Origin: Clitoria ternatea
Taxonomy: Eukaryota > Streptophyta > Magnoliopsida > Fabales > Fabaceae
NCBI GenBank assembly: GCA_037962975.1
Contig: CM075673.1
Coordinates: 119,431,001 to 119,495,000 of the forward strand
DNA length: 64,000 nt
Direction: 5' to 3'
Below the pieces are notes generated by a model, which was not told the origin of the DNA, made no database searches, and saw nothing but the letters and a program-made list of their open reading frames with translations. Shown here in pieces: positions 23,571-33,886 of the stretch; position 1 is the first letter of the stretch, and the number at the start of each line of letters is the position of its first letter. The translations under genes were made by a program, and so were the position numbers.

Positions 23571-25030
23571 TTCCGAGTGAAGCATGCCTTAGAAAGGACT
23601 GTCCGAGTAAGGAAGAGACTCTATTCCGAGTGAAAAAGGAAAATTCCGAGTGACTAAGAGAAATTCCGAGTGAAGGTTGTGTTTTCCGAGCGGAACATGG
23701 CCGAGAGAGTTTATTCCGAGTGGAATCCTTGTCTGAGGCACTTCTGAGTGAAGTGGGACTGATAGAACCACTTCTGGGTGAAAGAATCCGAGTGACTCAC
23801 CTTGGAATGACTCACTGCTGAGTCAAAAGCATTCAAATGACTCATTTCCGAGTCAATTATATCTGAATGACTCAATTCTGAGTCAAACATCTCAGAAGGA
23901 CTCAGAGTATTTTCCAACGACTCAATTCTGAGTCATACATTGTTAAGCATTTTCATTTCTGAGTAAAAGTTTCCTGAGTGCCCATTTCCGAGAAGGAGTA
24001 CAAAGGAAAATTTATTTATGAGTGAAATATGACTGGAGAGATACTTCCGAGAGAGGAACCAGAGTTGTGTAACATTTCGAGTGAGCCTTATGTATACGAC
24101 TCCATTTCCGAGTGAGAATCATACGTGTGGGCATTTTTCGAGTGATGATGGCCTTAATGGACTCTGAGTAAAATGTAGTTGAAGAAGTTGGCCTAACCTT
24201 GGCTAAGTAATGATTAGCAGAGTGAACCCCGAGTGGGAAAAACTTTAATATTCCAGAGTGTTGCTTTCTGCGTGAAAGATGTTATAACTATTCTGAGTGA
24301 AAGTTATATATATATATGTTCCGAGTGAATATGGGTACCTATTCCGAGTAAATAGGGAGTTATGTATCCTGAGTAATTAAGTAATGGCTGTGTCCGAGTG
24401 AGACTTGACTGTGATGCTTGTATCTGATGTATGAATGGTTAAGTTATTTCTCAGGTGAGAAAAGGTATGAATACCGAGTGAAGATCAAATGGGTGTTGGT
24501 CGGTCTTAGAGTTATTAACCGAGTGAGGATCAACCTGATGAGGAGTCAGTTTTGGGATGACATACCGAGTGAGTAATAAATTAAGAGATGAGTCGGTAAG
24601 GAAAGGAATTGCCGAGTGATGGCCGATCTGATGTTGAATCAGTTCTGGAAGTGAAATACTGAGTGAATGATGATCAGTAAGGATTATTCTACCGAAGTAG
24701 AAATCTGGGTGTTGGGAATCGGTTTTAATTGATTTTACCGAGTGCACAATCGAGTAGAATGAGTCGGTTTGTAGTAATCTGCCGAGTGACAAACCAAAGA
24801 GTGTGGGATCGGTCTGGAAAGATTTAATTGAGTGAAAGACTGCTTGTGATGACTCGGAATTAGCCGAGTGATAGACTATGTAAGTGTGAGTCGGCTTAGG
24901 AATGATTTGGTTTAAAACTGCCGAGTGAGAGACTGATTGAGAGCTGACTCGGTTTCAAGAGGTTCTGCCGAGTGAGAATCTGAGAGTTTGGAGTCGGTTT
25001 GAATTTAATTTGTTGAGTGGAAACCGAGTG
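23571..25030 (+). repeat. Dense array of the word CCGAGTGA and GCN4-like TGACTCA sites
   Basis: CCGAGTGA or one-base variants recur every 20-60 bp for ~1.4 kb. Within 23805-23930 there are repeated TGACTCA/TGAGTCA pairs (for example ATGACTCATTTCCGAGTCAA), the palindromic core bound by GCN4/bZIP proteins. The spacers are not repeated, so this is a word array rather than a tandem satellite. The same array is in the right LTR at 42377-43870. Regulatory meaning is an inference. Confidence 0.75.
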
Positions 25031-25074
25031 GATAAAGGGTCGGTTTTGGGGAATAACGACCTCTGGTCGGACTT

Positions 25075-25285
25075 CACTTAAGCAAATGAGTTCCTCACTT
25101 AAGCGAGTGAGAGTGGAATAAGTGAGGCTTGTGTGTCTCGCTCAAGCGAGTCAGTATTCGCTTGAGCGAAACTCACACTCGCTCAAGCGAGTCGGTTTTC
25201 ACTTGAGCGAAACTCCTCTGCCAGTGTAATGTGTGGCACTCGCTCAAGCAAGATAGGATTCTGCTTGAGCGAGAGGACTCGGATT
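25075..25285. repeat. Alternating palindromes CTCGCTCAAGCGAG / TTCGCTTGAGCGAA
   Basis: Near-perfect 14-bp palindromes occur in alternation: CTCGCTCAAGCGAG, TTCGCTTGAGCGAA, CTCGCTCAAGCGAG, then weaker versions, ~25-40 bp apart. The same set is in the right LTR at about 43905-44115. Non-coding, inside U3 if the usual LTR layout applies. Confidence 0.75.
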
Positions 25286-25829
25286 TCCCTCTCTTCACGT
25301 TACTAACAATTTCCAGTCGGCATATATGCTGACTGGGTAGAATTCCAGTCGGTTTTCAGTGTCAGATTAACGTTTGACTCCAATCTTGTCCTTTTATGCA
25401 TATTTTAATATACTTCTCTTCAATCATACCAACTCCATTAGGCAGGCGGAGAAGTGGACAACTATAGAGCCTACTTTCTTATCTAAATCTCCATTATCTC
25501 CGCTAACAGCCCACTAGCAAACCACTCATGGAAAGTTGTCTCCCACTACCTTGCATTATTAAACAAAGCACTATCCCTTCTGAAACTCTTAGAAATAGAA
25601 AAGATAGTGAACCTTCTACCTCTCATTTACTCTCCATCCTCAAGACCCTTCGAACAGAAGCCAGGATAACCAGGAGACCATTTTTAGTCGGCAAACCAAG
25701 TAAGAGGGGACAGGGTTGTGAATGATTATGAAATGGGTAGAATTGTATGCTGTTCTAGGATTCCAGTTTTATTTTCGTATCTTGTTACTCAGTTTTGAGA
25801 TTGAAAACGTGTGATTTTGATTCTGACTT

Positions 25830-26560
25830 CTTCATGAAAGTTGTAGATCTTTTTGTTATCTGAATTTTGAGACCTTAATCAATTAATTTGAATATGTATA
25901 TCAAAAGTTATAGCCAAAATACTACAGCATATCCGAGTGGAATATTTATCCTATATTTTGTGTATATATTAAAATTCTGGGACTTATACATGCATAATCA
26001 GCCTTTGATGTCTTCATGAAAGTTGTAGATATTTGTGTTATGGATCTGTAGAAAGTGGTTTCAAGTCAAAATGATTTTTGTAGCTCGCGTTATGCCTAAA
26101 ATACTGAAGTATGTCTAAGCTGTAAATCTGTTAACTTGAGATACGTATTTTATTTTTAAAACTGGGAACTTTGTGGTGAGAATTAGTAATTGGTGTCTTC
26201 ATCAAAATTGTAGATCTTCTTGTTATGTGAATTTTGAGACCTTAATCGACTGAATTGGATATGTATAGCATGACTTATGATCAAAATACTACAGCATGTC
26301 CGATTGAAATACTTATCTTGTGTTTTGTGCATATATGAATATTCTGGGAATTATACATACATTTTTAGACTTTGATGTCTGTATGAAAGTTGTATGTATT
26401 TATATTAGGGATCTATAGAAAGTGGTTTTGAGTTAAAAAGATGCTTGTAGATCTAGATATACTCAAAATACAGAAGTATGTTCATGATGAAAATCTGTTA
26501 AGTATGAAATCCGAATCTTATTTTTAAAACTGGGAATTTTGTGGTGAGAATTAGTGGTTG
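25830..26560 (+). repeat. ~365-bp tandem unit, two copies (one in the right LTR)
   Basis: Two consecutive units begin CTTCATGAAAGTTGTAGATC / CTTCATCAAAATTGTAGATC at about 25831 and 26197 and run through ATTTTGAGACCTTAATC, ACTACAGCAT, ATTCTGGGA and AACTGGGAACTTTGTGGTGA-like blocks. The right LTR passes straight from GTGGTGAGAATTAGTGATTG to the segment after the second unit, so it has one copy. This accounts for most of the 316-bp LTR length difference. Confidence 0.75.
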
Positions 26561-27299
26561 GTTCCTTCATGAAAGTTGTATATATTTGTGTTAAGAATAA
26601 TTTAGAATTGGTTTCATGCCAAAATTGTTTTTGTAGCTCTAGAAACCTTGAAAATACTAACCTGTGTACGTTTTAAAAATCCTCTTTGAGGCAATTTTGT
26701 ATTTTGTGAATAAGTGATGTTTCTGTTTAGAATTTGAATTTATGGTCTTCATGAAAGTTATAGATATTTATTTTATTGAGCTATAGAAAGTGGAATCACA
26801 TGAAAAGGATTTGATTTTCTCATGTTATGACTATTTTACTAACATATGTTGCTGTTGGAAATGTTGAAATTTGCTTATAATGGTTATTATGGATAAAAAT
26901 GATATTTTCCCTATGGGTAACAATTTATTATTGAATTCTTGAGTGATTATGAAGTATTATGAATGTTGATGAGTGTCTAATGAGCATCATTCAGTTTGTG
27001 TATTTTGGTGGTGAATAATTATGAATGACTAAATTAATATATATACATGAATGCCTTGCGGTTATTGATATATGTGGTTGAAACAGTAAATCCATGATTC
27101 TGAAAATTATTATATGTGATGTGTCCTTTGAGGACTTGTGGTTTTCCAAGTGGTTTTGGAAATTGATATATCATGGTATGTTAAATGATAAAGAGAATTA
27201 AAGGCATTCATGCATCATAAGCATTTGGACGCACCATGGAATTTAGGGGTTCCATGATTGCCTACCCTGGTGGGGGGTTACTCTATGATGAGTTTAAGC

Positions 27300-27485
27300 T
27301 CTATTTTCACAAGAACCATGGAAGTGTAGGGATCCATGGTTGTGTAAATTCCTACTGGTATACTTATTTCTGCAGGAGCCATGAAAGTGTAGGGATTCAT
27401 GGTTATGCTAATTCCTACTTGTGCACTTAATTTCGCAGGAGCCATGAAAGTGTAGGGATTCATGGTTATGTTAATTCCTACTAGA
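27300..27485 (+). repeat. 63-bp tandem unit, three copies, in LTR B
   Basis: Units containing AGCCATGAAAGTGTAGGG, TTCATGGTTATG and AATTCCTACT start near 27311, 27374 and 27437, an exact 63-bp spacing. The counterpart in the right LTR lies at about 45800-45968. A 63-bp period is divisible by three, which makes long spurious open frames on both strands. Confidence 0.85.
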
Positions 27486-27986
27486 GTCTCTATGAGACTT
27501 TTTACTGCAGTATTCCCACCAAACCAAATGGATCCAGCATGACATCATTGGACTAAATTAAAGACTTATTAAATATAAATGAACTTGTTTGGCATATTCA
27601 TCATATCATTATGGTTTATTGATTGTGTTTGTGCAATTTTATTTATTTTATATTTATTCTATATTCTGTCTCACTCTTACATTAATTTTTACAGTGAATG
27701 CCATGCAGAATGAAGAGTGATGCCATGATTGATGCCTATATGAATTATTACTTGGACTTGATTTTATGGGTTGTAATAAGTATAACGTATCATGTACCGT
27801 TATTTTCTAAATCGTTTCCGCTACTTAAATGTTTTCTTGAATTTAATTATTCATGACTAGTATGTATGATAATATTCCGCAATTATCAACTGTTACGTGA
27901 ACTCGGAATTTAATTTATGAATTTTAAAATGATCTTTTAAAAACGTGAAAAATTTATTCAGAAAATTATACGGGACGTCACATTGG

Positions 27987-27999
27987 TGGTATCAAAGCA
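27987..27999 (+). promoter_or_regulatory. Primer-binding site of element B
   Basis: TGGTATCAAAGCA four bases after the left LTR end matches the start of the initiator-Met tRNA complement (TGGTATCAGAGC) with one mismatch. This sets B's orientation as plus. Confidence 0.75.
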
Positions 28000-28223
28000 T
28001 TTTCAAAAATTCAGGACCAATTACTATGACATGTATTGATTCTTGATATACTATGTGAATTGTTTGATTATTTGTTTGATAATATGTTACGTATGTGCTA
28101 TATGACTTGTGCCTGACTGATAAACTGCAAAGTGATTTGTTTGATTACTAGCTTGATGATATGATAAATGTGTGTTATATGACTTATTGCTTATCTGATA
28201 AATTGTAGAATACTTATAGTTAC

Positions 28224-29024
28224 TGAACTGGTCTGGACCGGGGTCTAGGATCCGGTGTGGGACCAGCCACAAGGATGCAGGTGTTTTTAGGGTTTGCACA
28301 CCGGAACTGTGTATATCCGATGTATTAATCCGGTCTCTCAGTGGGAGAGGCCGATCTTGTTGTCCTGGAGATCCTTTACACCAACGATTCGCGTTGTAGG
28401 GGGCGAAAGGTGGTGCCACCTGCGAAGATTCTCCGACGCTCAAGTTAGAAGAGTGTATGAACTGAATGAATACTCAAGCGTAGTAACAGTAAAGTGTGAG
28501 ATAGAATAACGATACCATGCATGTGTGTTGAAATATGCTACTTATAGTTGTACGTGAGAAAATGAGTCGTTGGATACAGGTGGGTCCCTCAGCTCTGATA
28601 GCGTGTATATTGTGTCAATCAAAGTGGCTCGACTTTCAGAATGTGTCAGGAGGGTAGGTCAATTATCAGAGTACGATCCTCTAGGAAGAGGAGAGGATAA
28701 TCACCTTTTCCGCATAATCTGCTGACACGCCCACTTACTTTCTGAAGCCATTGATATGACGTATTTTGCTACAAACAGTGTCTTCGTTGATAAGTTATCA
28801 AAGGCTCTTCTCTTGCTATGAGGGAAAAGCTAACAATCATATTAATATCCTGTATCAATGAACATAGAACCGTTACAGCGAAAATGAATGATGCTGTCGT
28901 GGAGTGAGGGCGGATGACCAGACAACGGATATCCGGTGTGCTAACGTTGAACCTGGACACCGGTTTCCTTATATGAGATCAGTCTGACGTCACAAGTATG
29001 GGGGCCGGTATCTAGACCGGATCA
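28224..29024 (-). repeat. Element C 3' LTR (minus orientation), 801 bp
   Basis: Read on the minus strand it starts TGATCCGGTCTAGATACC and ends CCAGACCAGTTCA. Compared with 39412-40213 it differs at G28319 (A in the other), one G fewer in the G run near 28396-28401, and one A/G change in TCTAGGAAGAGG. Confidence 0.95.
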
Positions 29025-29039
29025 TCTGTCCCCTAGCTT
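29025..29039 (-). promoter_or_regulatory. Element C polypurine tract
   Basis: On the minus strand AAGCTAGGGGACAGA lies directly before the 3' LTR, the expected plus-strand primer position. It confirms minus orientation. Confidence 0.65.
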
Positions 29040-29535
29040 GTATGAGGGACTGTTAAGTTGCTCATATGAGTTACACAACTCTTGAGAGAAGTCTAGATGC
29101 CGGTAGTACATTCTTGTAAGTCTCTGGGAGCTCGGTGGCGTCCGCTCTAGTAAACGAGTGACCACCCTTCTCGCGTTGCGTACAACGGATTCAGACAGCA
29201 TAAAAATGAGCAGCGGAAATCCCAAGAGTCTTTGAAAATCGAAACTCTTGGTATTCGAAAAGTGGTTGGTAGGCATTAAATGCGCACAGCATGATTAGAC
29301 AATAAATGCGTTTTTTATGCGAGAGCCATCATTGCCCAAGAATGTAACCGTCGATTGGGCTTATTGGGCCTGGATTCAAACTGGGTGGGGGCCCATTTTG
29401 CCCAAAACGTTTACTGAAACGTTACTTTTTTCGCGCCCGTTTATAATGAAACGACGGAGTCGTTTCAATTTGAAAGGGTTGCGTTTTGAGGCAAGCCTTG
29501 TGACCTTCGATGAAACACTGTGTTTCTTCGTTACC

Positions 29536-29544
29536 TATAAAAGG
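29536..29544 (+). promoter_or_regulatory. TATA box for the antisense gene of element C
   Basis: TATAAAAGG on the plus strand, 167 bp upstream of the ATG at 29711, outside the LTR. A pyrimidine-rich leader (CTTCCTTT, CTTCAACTTCTC) follows, as in plant 5' UTRs. It suggests the antisense gene has its own promoter. Confidence 0.6.
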
Positions 29545-29710
29545 AACTCTTAGCAGATTTAGGAATCCATCCTTGCTCTCAAACTTAGTGAAACTCTGCT
29601 CAAATTTCCTTGGAATTTCCTTGTCGTCTTCAACTTCTCAAAGATCCTCTTCCTTTAGGTAACCTTTCTTCCCTTCAACTCCTTGCAATTTTAATCATTC
29701 TATTTCCACC

Positions 29711-32378
29711 ATGCGCCCTAGAGCTGGACACGCTGGTCCTTCAAATAGAGGGAGGTTTGGCTCTCGTGCCCCCCTTAGCCACCGTGGTGGGAGGATTCCA
29801 GCGAATCCTCCTGTGGCTGGGCGCCATCGCTCAGAGAGAGCCGAAGCTTCTTCCTCACGAGCGTCTTCTTCATCTCGTCGCTCTGAGGTTCCCCTTGGTT
29901 CGAGGGCTACCAGCCGCTCTGATGAGGGGTCAAGTGCTGAGGGTTATCTCTCTGACGATGTTGCTTTTTATCACAGCACCTACGCATTCCACCGCGCCTG
30001 CACAACCATGGATCTTCCAGGACGTGGAAAAACGCCGTTTCTCCGCTCTGCTGAAGGGTGTGTCAATGTTGTGGCACACCGGCTTGATTAGGAGAAACTT
30101 AACAGGGAAAAACCTTACTGCTGGGTGGAAGAGGAGTTCTTAGAGATCCCTTCGCACCATGCAAGTGAGGAGGAGCGCACGGTTTCTTTCCGCTGTAAGA
30201 TATACTCGGATAAGAAGTACAAAGCGCGATACGCTGTGATGGCTCCGCATCCTTCTGAAAGAATATGCCACAACGTCCCTGACGCGAGGTCGGTCTACAT
30301 GTACGACTTCGTTTTCTTAAAGCTGGGAGTACGCTTTCCCCTGACGGATTTCCAAATGGCCGTCCTACGTTTCTTAGACTGTGCCCCCTCACAATTACAT
30401 CCCAACGGTTGGAGTCTTGTCCGGGCTCTGGAAGTCTTGGGGGAGCATTTTGGCTTCTCCGCCACTGTGGCCAAGCTATTTTACTATTGCCAAGTGGTCC
30501 GCCGAGCTAATAAGAAGGGCGGCCTTGGGTTCATTACACTCCGTAGTGACTCAAGGGTTGTAAATTTCAAGTCTTATACGGAATCCGCAAAGGTAGATGG
30601 GCGCTCCTTCAAGCACTACTACACGCGGGTCCGGATTCAACCAAATAAGCCGGTCTTCTGGCGAAATAAAGAGGGGTTTACCAAGTTTCCCCTTAGCTGG
30701 ACGCACGAGCATTTTCTCCTTATGAGCCGTGCTTATTATACAGATGAGAGTGAACTTTCCCCTCATTCTGTTGAGGTCTTGAGCGCCCTGTAGACGGCCT
30801 CAAAGACCCTCAAAGGGTTTTCCAGCCGTCTTCTCTTGGCCGAGGAAGACATCAAAAACACCTACCTCCGTAATATTCGCTCTTATTCTCTTTGTATTGT
30901 ATGGTTATTCCGCTCTAGTTATTTTTCTCCTTGTATGCTTATTCAACTTTTCTTGTTTTGCAGAACAAATTGAAAAGGCCTGCCCAGAGATGTTGTCGTT
31001 AAGGACCATGATGGCTGACGATGACTCCTCTTCTGAAGAAAATGAAATCCAGGCGAAGAGGAACGCCACCAAAACTCCCCTCATTCCTCTGACTTCTGCA
31101 GTAGGAGATGAGGTTCCTCTCTTCGAGGAGGAGGAGACCGAAGAAGCATCTGAGGCCGCTGGAGCGGGTGGCGAAGAGGCCGTCCCAGAGAAAAAGAGGA
31201 AGAAGAGGCATCTTGTAAAGAAGGCCAATCAAGAGAAGCCCTCCTCTGATGACCCTGCGAAGAAGCGTCAGAGGACGGCCGAAGACGCTGAATTGAAGAA
31301 GGACAAGGGAAAGAAACCCGTTCCTGAGTCTTCTGCCCCTTCTTCTCATAATGCTTCGGAACCGGACTCTGGGAATGGTCCTCCTCCAGCATTCGATCCT
31401 CCACGTGACTCCTTCCTTTCTCCTTACTTGTGGTTTCAAGGATCCATGCCTCCTACTCTCCCAAAAGCACGGTATTGCCTCCGCCCTTCCCTCGACGCTG
31501 CTGGAGTCCGAGGTGCTTGTAAGGCTGGCTGTTGGCAACTTGATGAACTGTCCGGCCTGCTTGAGTCCCTGAGCGAGAAAGCTGACTATATGGATCAGGT
31601 TGAAAAACTTGAGACCAAACTCGCAGTGAAGGAGAAATGGGCGGCCAAGCAAGCTGAAGTTCGCAGGGGAGTGGAATCGGAATTGGAAAAAACTAAAGAA
31701 ACACTCCAGAGGAAAACTGAAGAGGCAAGCAAAGTTCATTTTGCGAATAAGGCCCTAGAACGGGAAGTTGCCGACCTCCAAAATAAGAACAAATCCATAC
31801 CCCTCCTTGAAGAAGAATTACAACTGGAGAAGAAGAGATCGGCTAAGCTTGCTGACGATCTCAAAGTTATGGAGGATGGTCGCAACAAGGACCTTGGGGA
31901 GTGGGAGTCTATTCGGAAGGAGATACAAGCCCAAATTGATGAACTCAAAAAGGGTGGTGCGAGTGCTGGGCCTTCAGAAGAGGATTACGCCAAGGTTCAA
32001 AGAAGGCTAGCTGCTGCAAAGGCCAAGGCTGCCAAAGCCTTGGATATATGCAAAAATGTGGCGTATGAATCTTTCGGCCTGGCCCTTCGTCAAGTCTACT
32101 ATCGTAACCCTGGAATAAAGCTGAATTTGTACGGATTAGATCCGTTCTTTGAGTTCCATGGGGGAAGACTTGTAGAAGTTCACAAGGACGGATCGCACCA
32201 TGAACCCAATGCATCTCTATACGAACTGCCTCCCCTCCCAGAAGGTCAAAGTATGGAGCCTACATCGTCCAATGCTGCCTCTGGAGCTAAAGCACAAGAA
32301 GGTGCCCAAACTGGGGCGGAGGACCAAACGGAGAAGGCGGGAGTATCCACTGTGGAGGATCAAGCACCGGCCTCTTAA
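29711..32378 (+). CDS. Antisense accessory gene of element C (Transposase_28-like + coiled coil), two amber codons
   Basis: Exon 1 (29711-30869) opens MRPRAGHAGPSNRG, has an Arg/Ser-rich N-terminus, then LGVRFPLTDFQMAVLRFL, HPNGWSLVRALEVLGEHF and FPLSWTHEHFLL, the pattern annotated in plants as 'putative gypsy type transposon' (Transposase_28). Exon 2 (30964-32378) has an acidic stretch and Lys-rich KKRKKRH (possible nuclear signal), then a long coiled coil rich in Glu/Lys/Leu, and ends DQAPAS. The predicted 94-bp intron (CTCC/GTAATATT…TTTTGCAG) joins in phase; without it exon 2 would need an unrelated hydrophobic leader. TAG codons at 30089-30091 and 30791-30793 interrupt exon 1, yet the frame stays open and family-like beyond both. 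Function is unknown. Confidence 0.75.
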
Positions 32379-33886
32379 TTTTATGCTTTCACTCATAGCC
32401 GTGTTTTGGGATCGGCTCCAGCTTTAAAACATTTTGTAACCTGCATATTTCCTTATTTTTGAAAATAAGATTCATTATTACTTTTCCTCAACTGTTTGCA
32501 TCGAATGTGTGAGTGCTGAATAACTTGGTGTTATACAAAACACTTTATTATTTCCAATGCTTTGCGAATCCGTTCTGCGTGGTTACTTAGTTACTTAAAG
32601 CGTGCTCATCACACTGGATTAAGATAACAAATTGTAATGAATAAATAACAATTAAGTTAAAGCACGCCCTGTCCCCAAGTGTAAGTTCATTGGGAAGGGA
32701 GAGTTTATCTCAAAGATTACCTTTTAAATTCTCAAAAGATAGAAATGCTTATCTGTCCTCGAAGATGTAGAGCGGGTACATTAGCTTTCAACCGCTCTGG
32801 GATGGATATTCCACAATTGAGGACGGATATTGCCTTTGAATTTTGTATAGCTTTGGCAAGGGTAAGCTTTATGCCTTTCTCTTGAGGTTCGGTTTGGTCC
32901 TACACCTCAAGTCTTCACACGGTGTTCGGTTCGATCCTACTAACTGTACTTGGAGTTCGGTGCAATCCTACAATCCAAGCCTTCAACACGGGGTTCGGAT
33001 CAGGGCTAATCCTGAACCTACTGCGCCCGTTACTCGGGGTTCAGCGCGGTTTTCTCTGTGAACCGGCCTACTGCGCCCAAGCCTTCGCATGGGGTTCGGT
33101 TTGTGGCCTTGAAAAAGGACCAGCCCTACAACCCATGTTGTCTTCGAATGGGGTTCGGTTTGTGGCCTTGAGAAAGGACCAGCCCTACAACCCATGTATT
33201 CTTCGAATGGGGTTCGGTTTGTGGCCTTGAGAAAGGACCAGCCCTACAACCCATGTAGTCTTCGAATGGGGTTCGGTTTGTGGCCTTGAGAAAGGACCAG
33301 CCCTACAACCCATGTAGTCTTCGAATGGGGTTCGGTTTGTGGCCTTGAGAAAGGACCAGCCCTACAACCCATGTAGTCTTCGAATGGGGTTCGGTTTGTG
33401 GCCTTGAGAAAGGACCAGCCCTACAACCCATGTAGTCTTCGAATGGGGTTCGGTTTGTGGCCTTGAGAAAGGACCAGCCCTACAACCCATGTAGTCTTCG
33501 AATGGGGTTCGGTTTGTGGCCTTGAGAAAGGACCAGCCCTACAACCCATTCCACCTCAAGGAGTTACATCGTCAAAACACACGATGTGTGATTAAGATCA
33601 TCCATCCTGAGGGGTCTTCATCAGTTCCTCGAGGAGTTATATCATCGACTACAGAATTGGTAGTTGAGTTCATCCGTCCTGAGGTGTATGCGTATTAAAC
33701 TACGGCTATAAATCACAACACATAAGAAACGTGAGAATGATAGGGCGGTTAAAATGTATTCTCATTAAAATTGAAAGTACATTACATGAAAAGCGTAGTT
33801 GGGGTCATGCCTCGTTAAAACCTTCTTGAGAAAACCCAATGGGAAAAAACTCAAGTAAGGAAAAAGAGTACACGCCGTCTTACCAA
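32379..33886. other. Non-coding spacer between pol and the antisense gene (element C)
   Basis: Apart from the 59-bp array, this holds the tail of the antisense gene (AATAAG-type signals near 32462) and sequence just after the pol stop with no open frame of note. The two transcription units converge here, so both 3' ends probably fall in this interval. Confidence 0.6.
33088..33548 (+). repeat. 59-bp minisatellite, ~8 copies, in element C
   Basis: CAGCCCTACAACCCA recurs at 33121, 33180, 33239, 33298, 33357, 33416, 33475 and 33534, an exact 59-bp period; the unit also contains GGGGTTCGGTTTGTGGCCTT and GAGAAAGGAC. Inner copies are almost identical. The array continues leftwards as degenerate GGTTCGG / CCTACAA units to about 32890. 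It lies between pol and the antisense gene, the 3' untranslated part of the element on the minus strand, where Tat-lineage elements are known to carry variable tandem repeats. Confidence 0.95.

Larger units (their letters stand above)
23500..27982 (+). repeat. Element B left LTR, 4,483 bp
   Basis: TGTAACATCC… to …GGACGTCACA. Parts: CCGAGTGA-type word array (about 23571-25030), palindrome array (25075-25285), two ~365-bp tandem units (about 25830-26560), and three 63-bp units (about 27300-27485). It carries one more ~365-bp unit than the right LTR. The small ATG-led frames seen in it are not genes. Confidence 0.9.

Noticed and set aside
27236..27463. Repetitive small proteins on both strands in LTR B
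   Set aside because: Artefact of a 63-bp repeat whose length is divisible by three; the same frames recur in the other LTR.
28224..29024. Small frames near 28294-29276 as separate genes
   Set aside because: They fall in or at the edge of the element C LTR and recur in the partner LTR.
30897..30963. Hydrophobic leader of the 493-codon frame as a signal peptide
   Set aside because: This stretch is better explained as the intron between the two exons of the antisense gene: GT-AG ends fit, phases match, and it is T-rich before TTTTGCAG.
30999..31739. 246-codon minus-strand frame opposite the coiled-coil exon
   Set aside because: Shadow of the Lys/Glu-rich antisense-gene exon on the plus strand; no domain recognised.
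33088..33548. Regular 59-bp repeats as a CRISPR-like array
   Set aside because: The whole 59-bp unit is repeated with no unique spacers, in a plant retrotransposon; it is a minisatellite.
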